Of a stretch of DNA of 64,000 bases, positions 10,412-20,629 are shown piece after piece. The position numbers and the translations under genes were made by a program. The notes below the pieces were generated by a model. It saw only the letters and a program-made list of their open reading frames with translations, did not search any database and was not told where the DNA came from. Numbering within the stretch: the stretch's first letter is position 1; the number at the start of each line of letters is the position of its first letter. The stretch is from Zopfochytrium polystomum (lineage: Eukaryota; Chytridiomycota; Chytridiomycetes; Chytridiales; Chytridiaceae), in NCBI GenBank assembly GCA_025765615.1, contig JAIVFJ010000003.1:620001-684000 (forward strand), read 5' to 3'.

Positions 10412-10545
10412 AGCGATATTGCAGTGTGCAAGGCATCATTATAACCCTGTCTCAGTTATTCATAATAGGGATTTTCAGCCTCTTCAAGCTCAGGAGCAGG
10501 AACACCCAGAAACACACAAAACACACATGTCCGCCTACTTCAGTG

Positions 10546-11040
10546 AGACACAAGTCAAGGGTACTGATCTCTTGTCCTAGCCATGAATTTGAGATTTGAC
10601 GTGCTTGAAAGGTGAGGTGTTCCTAGCTTCTCCTTCAAAGTTTGCAGCGTGGGAGAATCAAGCTGGAGAATCTGGATGGCAGGGTCTCTAGTCAAGCAAA
10701 GAAGGCGAAAAGTGTTGAAGAGGTTTGTGTTCCAAAATCCAAGCGACTTCAAACAGCAGGTATTCATAAGCAAACGCCACAGCAGACCTGCATGAGCCAA
10801 CAACCATTGCAGAATTGCGGCATAATACAGATATTTTCGAGCCAGTAGCTGTAACAGCTAATATTGCTTCTCAATGAACCGCTAACCCAGAAAAAATTTG
10901 CTCGCGTTGGCCACGCTCCATTCCAGCATCAATGAGCAGCTGCTCGTCACAGGTCCCATCAGGCACCATCCCCTCGTCAAGCAGCGAGCTTCAGCCCCTC
11001 CTTTGAAGAAGAGGAAGAAGGAAGCCACGCTAGTAATCGG
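10546..11040. other. No gene recognised
   Basis: Unique-looking sequence with short frames only and no motif. Confidence 0.5.
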
Positions 11041-11264
11041 TGCTCCCACACTGATCCTTCAGAGGATTGTTCCTCTGAATGTTCATTCTTTGTGTTTGAG
11101 ACCCCTGTTAGACAGATCAGTAGGGATACTTTGTGGACTAGGCAAGTAGTAGGGTTGAAATACCTCCTAGACAACAGCCCAATAAAGTTAGTTTTAGCCT
11201 ATTATTTGCTTTCCCTCACTCTAGGGCCCAGATCCAGGGTCAAAGGAGTGATTATAGTCTCACA
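11041..11264 (+). repeat. Repeat P, copy 2
   Basis: TGCTCCC...GTCTCACA, 224 bp. It matches 5674-5866 and 63164-63388, including the AATAAAG signal and TATTATTTGCTTTCC. Confidence 0.85.
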
Positions 11265-11417
11265 GTTCAAGACTTTACACGCTTGGGTCAGGTGGGCAGT
11301 GCTGGAAAGCAGTAAATGCGATGCAGAACTCGGACAGACGACAAATCGGGCTGGAGTGCTGCGGGCTGCAGGAGATGTTTTGGGCTGGGGAGTGCAAGAC
11401 GGGATAGATGTGGTGTA

Positions 11418-12645
11418 CAGGGGGGGGACAAAAGTTTCCAGGCACTTGCTGTGCCACCAAAATTTCGCTCAACATGAGCCATCCAATTCCACAAAACTGA
11501 ATTGTTTTTCAAGCAAAAAGAACGTGATGGTTCAAAAGTCTGGTCAATAGTCTGTTGGCCCTCCATTGCTCTCAATAGTAGCTTGCATCCTTGCAGGCAT
11601 ACTCTTCACTAACGCTTGGAGGAACTGGGGTTCAATTTCCTGCCAAGCTTTTTGAACTGACTTTTTCAACGCCTTGAGGCCAAGCAGTCAGTCTTCTGAT
11701 ACTTGATCTTTACGTCAGGCCCAGAGATTCTCTATGGGGTTGAGATCCGGGCTTTGAGCGGGCCAGTTCATGATAGGCATGCCCTTTTCTTTGAACCAAG
11801 CTTTAACTTTCAGGGCTGTGTGAGCTGGTGCATTGTCATACTGATAGATCAGGCTGTTCTCAAGAAACTCCTCGTTGGCATTCTGTTCATCCAAATATTC
11901 AATAAAGACTTGAAGTTGACCATCCAAAATGTCAATATACTGCGAGCTGTTCAGTCGCCTGTCAATGAATGCATAGTGCAATTGAATCGCGGAAACAAGC
12001 CCAAATTGAGAACAACTGGTGGCCACTCTTCATTGTTGCTTGAAGACATTCTGGTTTGAGCTTTTCACCTGCACAGTGCCAAACACGGACCTGCCCCTGT
12101 GCTCCAGTCTCAAAGCTGGCCTCATCAGTCCAAATTACCTTCTCCCACTCTTCAACGGACCACTTGACATGCTCCTTAGCAAATTCAAGCCATTTACGTC
12201 GATGCTCTGGCTTGAGATAGGGCTTTTTGGCTGCAAGATGGTTGAAAATCCCCTCCTTGTGAAGTACATGTCAAACAGTCCTCGTTGAAACAGGATCATC
12301 ACAAGCGGAATTCAACTGATTTGCAAGGTTGCCAAGTGTTTGCCTTCTGTTTGATGCAGATACCGTTGTCGCTCGAACCAAATAACAGCAATTGTTCTCT
12401 GAGAGCTTGCGAGGCTGTCCAGAACGGGGCAGGTGAGTGAGACTGCCAGTGTTCTCATAGCGTGCAATTATATCCTGGACCGTTGACTTTGGTACAGTTG
12501 TGTCATTGGCGATCTCACAGGTGCTCTTCCTGTTGTTCTGCATCGCAATCAGTGTCTTGCACACGCCATGATCATTCTTCACTCTCTTTGCTGTCCCCAT
12601 GTCAAATCTCGAGGCTGACAATGCTGGAAGCGAAAGTTTTCCCAG
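11418..12645 (-). mobile_element. Tc1/mariner element, degenerate
   Basis: About 1.2 kb flanked by TA on both sides (11416-11417, 12646-12647). The left end CAGGGGGGGGACAAAAGTTTCC and the right end, in reverse complement CTGGGAAAACTTTCGCTTCC, are weakly alike, so the inverted repeats have decayed and the exact ends are tentative. It contains the transposase relic on the minus strand. Confidence 0.65.
11544..12600 (-). pseudogene. Tc1/mariner transposase relic
   Basis: The minus strand reads an N-terminal helix-turn-helix (KSTVQDIIARYENTGSLTHL, a RSGQPRKLS hook and a TLGNLANQLN second helix) from about 12600 to 12271. The catalytic domain at 12026-11715 has the middle acidic motif YDNAPAHTA and the final motif WPAQSPDLNPIENLW. 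The two parts are in different frames, with the first catalytic Asp region degraded between them. In-frame stops follow the NLW motif before the original end near 11544. Family assignment is secure; the gene is dead. Confidence 0.85.
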
Positions 12646-13429
12646 TACGTGCGCGTACGCCGGATGGTTATGGAACGGCCGTTCACGCCAGTTCATAGCG
12701 AATAAAACACCTTGTCCTTGCGGCTAGGAGCACACAGCTATTACAAAGTGAAGTCGATAGGCGTAGTTGATGAGATTACTGTCTCATTCCAACAGGGTCT
12801 TTTACGCTCAACACCACAACTTGGCACGCGGCGAAGACGACCACGATGTAAAGCATGAGCTGGAGCGCCTGCACATACCCATGAACGAGCCTCGATGGCG
12901 AACGCGGCGCAGCGGGAAAACGGGCACCACCAACAACGCAGGAGGTGGCAGCTGGCGAGGAGGAACTTAAATAAAGTGCTGAGAATGAGGAGGACAAACT
13001 CGGAGCGGAGCGAGAGCGAGAGCGGGCCGTCATCCGCCGCTGCAGGTGCGCTCTTGAATATGTTCCTGGGGGCCAGCGGCGTCTGCGAAGAAAGGCTAAA
13101 AAAGGAAAGAAACGCCCCGAGACACATACACCGTTCTCGAGTGATGCGTTCGTGTTTGATTGGAACAATTTCTAGTCGTGAAACTTCCAAACTACAAGCC
13201 CTCATAGTGCCATGGGTATTCACAGCGTAGGTTGAGAAAAGAGGCTGGATCGGAAGGATAGCAATGAAATAGGATTTATGAAGCGTGATTGAGAAGGATG
13301 AGAAGAGCCGAGAAGGGTAAAACTGAAAGCGTCCTCACGATTGCAGTCCCAAAATTGATTCAAATAAAAAGAAGTTTACGTAGACTCTCCCCAGCATCGA
13401 AAGACACTGACTCTTGCAGCCACCAAAGA
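12646..13429. other. Boundary between repeat block and GC-rich gene block
   Basis: Base composition rises sharply after about 12.8 kb. Overlapping frames on both strands at 12741-13230 are low-complexity and unconvincing. No gene called. Confidence 0.5.
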
Positions 13430-14350
13430 TCAAACAGCTTCGACTGCAGCGCCACGTGCCCCTTTGTCCTCCTCCTCGTCGTCCTCGGCCGCCAACCTCT
13501 TCCGGGCCTTATTAATCTTGCCTGCCACCAGCCCCATCCAGACGCTTCCAAACCCTCCGGCAAGGAAGCTGAGGACAAGAAACGTGTACACCATCCAGCC
13601 CGGCCGGTTCTTGTAATCCGTCGCCCAACCCCACATTGCGCCCGCCATGGGCCACTGCAGGTGGCAGTTGAGGTTCAGCAAGATGATGATGGCCCACCAC
13701 TTCCACAGCGGCACGACCGCTAGCGCCGCCGAGGCAGCAGCGGCGGCGGGCGAAGCGGCGGTGGCGGACGATGAGGCCGCCGAAGGCGACAGCGCCGACG
13801 TCACGTCGTCTTCGGGTGCCGACGCAACACCGCTGCCACCCCCGCCCAGCGTCTTTGACGAGCGGCCACTGCTGCCCGTTGATCCCGACTCGGACACGGA
13901 ACCTCGCGCTGCGAGGAGCATCGGAGCGTACACCGCCTCGATGCGCTCCGCGTACTGCACGGCGTCGGCCGGCTCGACCCGTGGCCTGCCGGCGATCGCC
14001 CGTCCCGCCGCGTCGACCGGCGACGCCGTTTTGTCTGCGTCAGCGGTGGCGGCGGCGTACTTTTGCGCTTTGGAGCAGATCCACGAGTAGCACGCCAGGC
14101 GGTAAAGGTTGAGGGTGCGGGAGGGTGCGACGAGCAAGGCGTTGAGGGTGAAGATGGCGTTGAGGGCCTGCGAGGTGACTTCGATCCAGTAATCGAGCTC
14201 GTCCTTTGTGGCGGGCTTGATCCACTTGACCAGCAGCATGAAGAGGATCGCGCCGGTGACGACGATGAAGGTGGCGTCAAAGGCGACGAAGAGGTTGAAG
14301 GGGGTAAGGAGTGTGCGGAGCGGCGGGAGATTCAGCTTTGGGGTGGGCAT
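13430..14350 (-). CDS. DUF2985 family integral membrane protein
   Basis: Single-exon frame giving 306 residues from the first ATG (14350); the frame stays open upstream to about 14509, so a longer N-terminus from an upstream exon is possible. An N-terminal hydrophobic segment (FVAFDATFIVVTGAILFMLL) is followed by WIEVTSQALNAIFTLNALL, both typical of the fungal DUF2985 membrane family, often linked to PLAC8 proteins. A low-complexity Ala/Ser insert follows. The C-terminal pair of membrane segments carries NLNCHLQWPMAGAMW and an RPGW motif. The tail is acidic. Function of the family is unknown. It is transcribed away from the multi-exon gene starting near 15.05 kb, sharing an intergenic region rich in GA repeats. 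Confidence 0.8.
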   Translation of the reverse strand: MPTPKLNLPPLRTLLTPFNLFVAFDATFIVVTGAILFMLLVKWIKPATKDELDYWIEVTSQALNAIFTLNALLVAPSRTLNLYRLACYSWICSKAQKYAAATADADKTASPVDAAGRAIAGRPRVEPADAVQYAERIEAVYAPMLLAARGSVSESGSTGSSGRSSKTLGGGGSGVASAPEDDVTSALSPSAASSSATAASPAAAAASAALAVVPLWKWWAIIILLNLNCHLQWPMAGAMWGWATDYKNRPGWMVYTFLVLSFLAGGFGSVWMGLVAGKINKARKRLAAEDDEEEDKGARGAAVEAV

Positions 14351-15050
14351 CGTTGTCGACGAAATCGTGAAATGGGTGATGGGTGCTTGGGTTGCAACTT
14401 GGGGAGAGCGTGGAAGTGCCTCGAGGGCTACGATCTCGTCCTTGCCGTCCTCGTCGTCGTGCTCGACCTCCTGTGGATCTGGGGAAGGTTGCGAGTGTGG
14501 TGGACTCAATGGAGGAGGATCGCAGCAAATAATCTTTGAGGGTGAGCAAGAGACAGAGAAACAGAGTGCGAGCGAGAGAGAGTGGCGGACAATGGACGAG
14601 AGAGCGAGAGAGAGAGAGATGGATCTTCAAAGCGGACGACAGGGCCCCAGACAGAGCGGCGGAAACAGAGGCATCATCGAATATGGAAGGAGGGTCGCTC
14701 TCGCACGTGTGTGGTGTGGTGTATGTGTGGCTTGTTCGTCCCCCACAACAACGTACATTTTCGGCTGACTGGGCACACGGCCCGGCACGTGTATCTCACT
14801 GACGTGGGCCATCGTATCACAACGATGCTGCAGGAAGGCGTTCAATCGTTGAGTACTGCCCCCCGCCCATCCTCCATGAGCGTATGCGTTGCCGTCTTAT
14901 TTACTCGCCCTGGCACATCCACTCGATGGTGCTATTCTTATCGCTAACCTTGCGCCTCTCTCGTCCTGCATTTGTCGAGACCAGACACCTCACAAGCATC
15001 GCCAACGATTCTGGTGATCCTATCTGCGTTACAGGCTTCTAGCATTAAAG
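14351..15050. promoter_or_regulatory. Divergent intergenic region
   Basis: Separates two genes read outward. It has GA-rich simple sequence at 14560-14625 and no clear TATA box. Early exons of the plus-strand gene may lie at its right end but cannot be fixed. Confidence 0.35.
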
Positions 15051-18000
15051 CCTGACTGGTTCCGCCATCTTAGCGTTTCTCTCCAATTATTCGGATGTGC
15101 TCTTTGGCTTGATCAACCGATCGGTCACCGGTCGGGTTGGTGCGGAAGCCGCTCGCTATGGTAGGGTTCACTTCATGAACGGCTTCAAAGAAGGTCTGAA
15201 ATTAACCCTGCACAGGAGTGGCGCTAGTCGCGTCCGCGTTGTCGGTTCTTGAGGATGTTCCCAATTTGCAAGATCGCCCTGGAAATTCAGCTTGCTTGAT
15301 CTGGGTTCTCGATGAATTGGTTCTTCCGCAAGTAAGGCTAAGCAGGCTGTTTCTGATTATCACTCATAATCTTCAGATTCGGCGAGAGCCGTCGGTGATG
15401 CTCCAAGATGCAATTGTCGTTATCTCTTCGTTTTTCAAAATGTGCAACACAAGCACTCCGAAGGGTTCGACAGAACATTCAATATGTGCTATGTTTGCCG
15501 GAAAGCTGGGTAAAATAATCCATTTTGACTTTTCACCCACAGTCATGCTTAAAATCAAATAGTTTCAATGGGGTTCGCTACCCTCGTTTTCCGCCAGAAA
15601 CGGCAAGAGTTGGAAGACATGAACTCCTCAATGAATCCGTCGGGAGGCAGCTTGTCGACTTCCCCATCACCCAGACACGTAGCCTTTACTGTCTATGATG
15701 ATTTCTGCCATGAATGGCTGGTCAACCTTGGGTTATTCTCAGTGTCCCCTGACAAGCTTGCGTTTGTTGCAATTCAAGGTGAGGGCGGTACAGTAAGATT
15801 TGGAAAGGAAGTCATATACTTTTCTCACCCAATTCGACATTTCCGAAGATGAATCCGTTGGCTGCCTTCTTAATTTATTGCTTGATGCAGCCGACCCTCA
15901 GGTGAAAATGGTGGCTTGTGCACTGCTTCTGTTGCAACTGGAATCACGGTTCGTGGGCACACACAGATTTACCTCGTCTCTGGCATTCTATTTCATTCAT
16001 TTTGCTTCTTTTCCTCCTGTGAAAAGGTCGATCGATGAGAGACAACGAGCACAGCAAATTCTGAATGCTATCGTGGTGTATCGACCGTCTTCAGATGACG
16101 CACTGCTGCTGCAAATCGTATTGTACCTGGTGGGTCTGACATACTCTCGTTTCGCGCATTAATTATGCTGCATCGACACAGAAAATCAACGGAACTCTCG
16201 GCGGCGAATCTTCTGTAAGGATTATGAGAATCACCACCCGGGTAGTTCATACTACAAAAACAGCAGAATCTGGCTTTCCTCTCTTTTGTTCACAGCAAAC
16301 TTCAGCAGCTGACTGCCAATCAACTAATCCCGGCTCTCCTGTGCTGCAGCTACTGGTCTGATTTCGATACAGTCATTTTGAAATGGCTGTGGGACGCCGC
16401 CAGACGGTCTTGGAGTTGGAAGAGCGTTGCAGAGGACATTGTAGGTTTCCTGATCGCTATAGACTGCTCGCTTTTAATTGTTTCTGAAGACCGGATTGTG
16501 GTTGATGTCTCCCGAAAAGGGATTTTCATCCGGAGAAAGTGGAAGAAAGGAAGGAATCTCTGCGCTTCAATTTGTATTTTTGGGGGCTGACGGAATTGAT
16601 TCATTCTGCGTGAGCGAGCCAAATTGTCATTTTGTTATTAATATTCTAATCCTCCCAAGGCTGCTCTGAAGCGTTTTACAAATGATAGCAAACAAAGCCA
16701 AGCACTTTTCCAAGGCGTCAGGGATATTCTTACTGAGGCAACCAGTGCGTTGCCTGACTTTGAGCAAAAGTCTGTTTCAATTTGGACAGTTTTGGCAAAC
16801 TCTGTACTCAGGTTGATCGGAGAATCGCGAAACCTGGAATGTGAGCTCGTTTCTAGCGACTATTCGTTTGTAGTTAAATAACTCAGTTTAATCCTAACAT
16901 TGGACTACGCAAGGGCTACTTTCAGCAAGCAAATGCCTTTCGGATGTGGGGCGCTCATTGCGAATCACGCCAGAAACGAAAACGCCAGTGGAAAGAGTTG
17001 AGCTGGATGCAATTGTATCAAAAGCTCTAAAGTAAGAGAGAACGACTCCATATCGCCCACGCCTGTTAATTATCTTCCGTGTTCGAAGTTTACTTGAAAA
17101 GATTTTTCAAGCTCTTCAGATGAACCAGGGCACATCTGAAACAGCTTCCATAATCCCGAAAGCGTTACTTGAGCTCCATTCTGTGCTCAATTTTATTGTT
17201 CTCTTGTCGTCTGCGCGATGGTGCCAACCAGGTAGTGTAAGCGAATATGAACGGGCTTGTATTCTATGCTATTGAGTATGTGTGCCGCGCTAATTCATCC
17301 TTGTTTCGGCACTCCCAGATCCGCTTCAATTGTTTCAGCGGCAGACTATATTTGTTGAAATCTTGTACAAGTTTGCCTTACTGAATTCAAGCATGCCCAT
17401 ACCGTTCCTGTTCCAAACTCAGTCCGTCGCTGCATTCTTCCTCGCCTCTCTCCTCTGTAGTTACGAAAGAATTCCGTCCGGCGCAGTCCCGCCTTCAGGT
17501 GAGCCTGTCATAGCACCAGGAGCGTCCGACGATGCGCATCGTATCCATTTGCGCGAAATGATCGACCCTCGGCTCTTGGTGGACCACCTCGTGGCTCGTG
17601 GAGACGTCTGGACCGCTCTGCTTGCGAGCAACGCAATCGTGGCTGGAGGCACGGGTGGCTGGTTTGTCCCCGGCACGACGATGCTTGCGGCGGTTGTGGA
17701 GGCCGGCGGTGAACTGGGCGGAGATGTGATGGTCAAGATGTGGCGGGCCGTCACGAATTCGCTCGTCTCGGTGAGGTTTTTCGAAAGCACGCGCAACTAA
17801 GTTGGTTTCTCAGGCGTCGTTTTTGAGGAACGAGTCAACTGTGGAGCTTGTCGGATCCGCTGTGCGATGCCTGGTGGTTACAACGAGATCCAGGCCGCTC
17901 CGGCCAGTAGGTATGTGTGGCCTCACTTTAAGCCGGACGAACTGTGCTAATGGCCAAAACACCTTTCAGCGCGCTTTGTTCTCTCGCTCACAGCCACGCT

Positions 18001-18764
18001 CCACGCGCTCGCGCACGTCTGGTCTGTGCTCGAAACCGTCAACGTGGCAACCCCCCAAGGAGCCCGATTCCTGGCGGATTCTCTGGAGCTCTTCACTCTA
18101 GTAAGTTCCTCTCCCAAATCGTGGCCAGTCTCTGAAGCTCCTCCTCCAAGGTCGGTGAAGCCAACACTGCGGCGTTCACTCGCTGGATAAAGCCATCGAC
18201 GGAATCGAAGAAAAAGTCCGCGGCGACTGTTGCAGCGGCAGCAGAAATCGCAAGGACGGACGAACGGATCGTCGCAGACTCTGCGGCATCGAAACCGGCG
18301 CAGCTCGTGGAGTGGGCGAGGCAGCTAGCTGCGTCGACGGAGGCGCATTCGTCGTCGCCGGCACGCGAGACCGGCCGTCGAGGCAGTAAGCGGACGGCGC
18401 GAACGAGGCGGGTGCACCCATCTGTCTTTCGAGCGGCCCAATGCTTGGACGGGTTCTCGCGGGTGCGTTGTGTCAATCTTCCGAACAAAAAGGGGGGACG
18501 AAGTCCGACCTTGGCGTTAAGCATCCGAACTAACATTCCTCCCCTCGGCGCCATTCGTGCCAGTTATTGCAAAGACTCAAATTGACTCTTCCTCCTCCTT
18601 TCTCACAACAAATATTTGTCCAGGTAGCGATGACTCCATCCAACGGTGCTGCCAAGGTGAAAAAGTTGCTGGAGCCTGTTCTCGAGCAAACCCTGCCGCG
18701 CAGCGAGGCCGAGGACTGGCAGTTCGGGTCTCTCGCGATGTGGACGGGTGCGCTCTGGACTTAA
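15051..18764 (+). CDS. Multi-exon protein of unknown function
   Basis: About fifteen exons separated by 45-160 bp introns with GTAAGN/GTGAGN donors give a continuous, mostly helical protein of roughly 900-1000 residues. Clear examples: introns at 15161-15215 and from 15332; a final intron 18463-18623; stop TAA at 18762-18764. Good exon pieces include a VLFGLINRSVTGRVGAEAAR start, FDTVILKWLWDAARR, SLLEKIFQALQMNQGT and KVKKLLEPVLEQTLP near the end. Repeated Leu-rich helices without transmembrane character would fit an armadillo/HEAT-type solenoid, but this is inference and I recognise no family. The true start is not located: the first exon I can support lacks an ATG, so one or more exons lie upstream. 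Codon GC content is lower than in the neighbouring genes. Confidence 0.6.
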
Positions 18765-19166
18765 TATTGACCGAAGGCAAGCGAGCAAACTGTTTGTTGT
18801 GCTGTGTCGGTAGAATGAGGGGTTGGCGGTTGTTGGATATTCGGCGGCGCCTCTCCCTTTTGCAGTGAAGTAGCGTTTCAATTTGGGGCACTGCCGCAAT
18901 TTGATGGGGCTCCTTTTTGTTCCCGCGGTTTCCTTCTGAACAAAAAAGAAGAAGGGGAACACTTACGAAGGAGCAAAAGAAAAGAACATAACAAGCCATT
19001 ACTTTGTGTGATTTTCGAAGTTTTCGCGGTTGGACGAACAAACTCGGCCTTTGCCGGACTGGGACCACCCACTGAATGACGAAAGAGTCTACCAGTCTCC
19101 CAAGCGTTTTTGCAGAAGACCGATTGAAGGACGGTGAAGCGGGCTGCCGAGCCTCGGTGGAAGCAG

Positions 19167-19260
19167 TGTGTCTCTCACCCTCTCTCACTTTCTCTATCTT
19201 TCTCTCTCCCTCTCTGTCTCTCTCTCTCTCACTCTCTCTCTCTCTCTTTGTCTCTGTCTT
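19167..19260. repeat. CT microsatellite
   Basis: About 90 bp of CTCT with scattered interruptions. Confidence 0.9.
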
Positions 19261-19885
19261 CTTCAACCAAAAAAAAGAGAAAGACATCATAGGGCGGAAC
19301 CAAAAAAGGCAATGCGCCTCCGAGCTCAGATTTTTTTTGATATCCTCCTGGTTGAAGCCGATGTCATCCACTCGCATCTCCATTTTGTGTTGCACAGCAC
19401 TGCGGAACACACGCTTCCTCAAAAAAAAAAAAAAAAAAAAAAAAATCACTCTTACCCAAAATTCGCGTCGAGTCGGATCCGGACGAAACGCTGAATGACG
19501 TCGGTGGCGCTTGAACCGTATGCTAAGAGCGCGCCGTTTTGTCTTGTCGCCCCGCCAGCAAAGGGGGCATGGGTTATTTGTGCGGCGTCGTATTGTTGGT
19601 TTCAGAATTGAGACAGAAACTCACATGAACAGATAGATCCGGATCAAAGAGAAGCAAAAAAAGAACGATTTCTGTATTTTTGTCAACTTTTCGATTGATT
19701 ACATGATTGGATAGGTTGATCGTTTCGGGAAGTTCTCCTCCTTCCGGAGGGTGGGGCTTCCTTTCCTTCATTTTGGCTGTCCCTTGTCGACCATCAGTCA
19801 GTCATTTTGCTCAGTCACCGTTCGTTCCATTTCACACTTGTTTCTTGAAAAAATTGTTTCTCTTATTTTTATTGTGCGGAGAGCA

Positions 19886-19893
19886 GACAGACG

Positions 19894-19929
<36 letters not shown>
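19886..19929. repeat. GACA microsatellite
   Basis: Eleven units of CAGA/CGGA. Confidence 0.9.
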
Positions 19930-20629
19930 CACTTAAATAAGTGAAGAAAAAGAGGACTCACACTTGTGGCGACAGCCGCAAGAAATACGAGGAAAAACAC
20001 TGACGAAGAGAGAGAGAGAGAGAGTGGGTGTGTGGTTCAAGATTTTGCATGTAAGGTCCGGTCATAAGAAAAAGGAAAAAAATTTTGCCCACTTTTTGTC
20101 TCCGTCACACAAAAGGGGGCAAAATAGTTTCGACTTTACTTTACTTTCGTTTTTCCCTTTTTTCCGTTGGATCGCGTCATGCGCCCACAATCCTGTGCGG
20201 GGGGGCACTGTTGCTGTCGCTCTCTCGCTGTCTGTCGCTCTCTCCTCCGTCTCTCTCGTCGTCTCGTCTCCCTGTCGTGTCACTCACGTTCGTTGTCGAG
20301 AAAAACCAAACCAAACAGACAATGAAAAGAACAGGGGAAAAAAAAAAAAAAAAAAAAAAAGAAACCCTCCTTTCACTCCAGTCATCAACACGAACCACCA
20401 CCCCTCGAGCGGCTTCGGCTGTCGCTGCGCGTAGCCGACCAACCCTCTCTCCGGTCCCTGCCTCCCCTCCTCGCTTCAACCTTCAACCTCGACACTTCCC
20501 CAACCTAACCAGGCAAGCGCTACATCCCCCCTGCTTCCCGGCCGCCGTCGGGTTTGATTAGATTCAAAAAGAGAAGAAAAACCTTCTCGTGCTGGTGGCT
20601 TGCTCTGTTATTATTCATCCCAAATAACA

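Larger units (their letters stand above)
9448..10545 (+). repeat. Old copia LTR (copy C) split by two later LTR insertions
   Basis: Three pieces (about 9448-9597, 9897-10001 and 10412-10545) align in order with the intact copia LTR at 10002-10411. The first gap is filled by a gypsy LTR and the second by a younger copia LTR, giving a readable insertion history. Sequence divergence from copies A and B is much higher than theirs from each other. Confidence 0.8.
18765..20629. other. Intergenic, microsatellite-rich
   Basis: Contains a CT tract (19167-19260), an A-run (19421-19445), a CAGA/GACA tract (19886-19929), GA repeats near 20010 and an A-run at about 20338-20360. Long open frames here consist of simple-repeat translation and are not genes. 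Confidence 0.7.

Noticed and set aside
18577..19449. 290-codon open frame on the minus strand
   Set aside because: Its translation comes from CT and A tracts and from the antisense of real exons; no domain and no start context.
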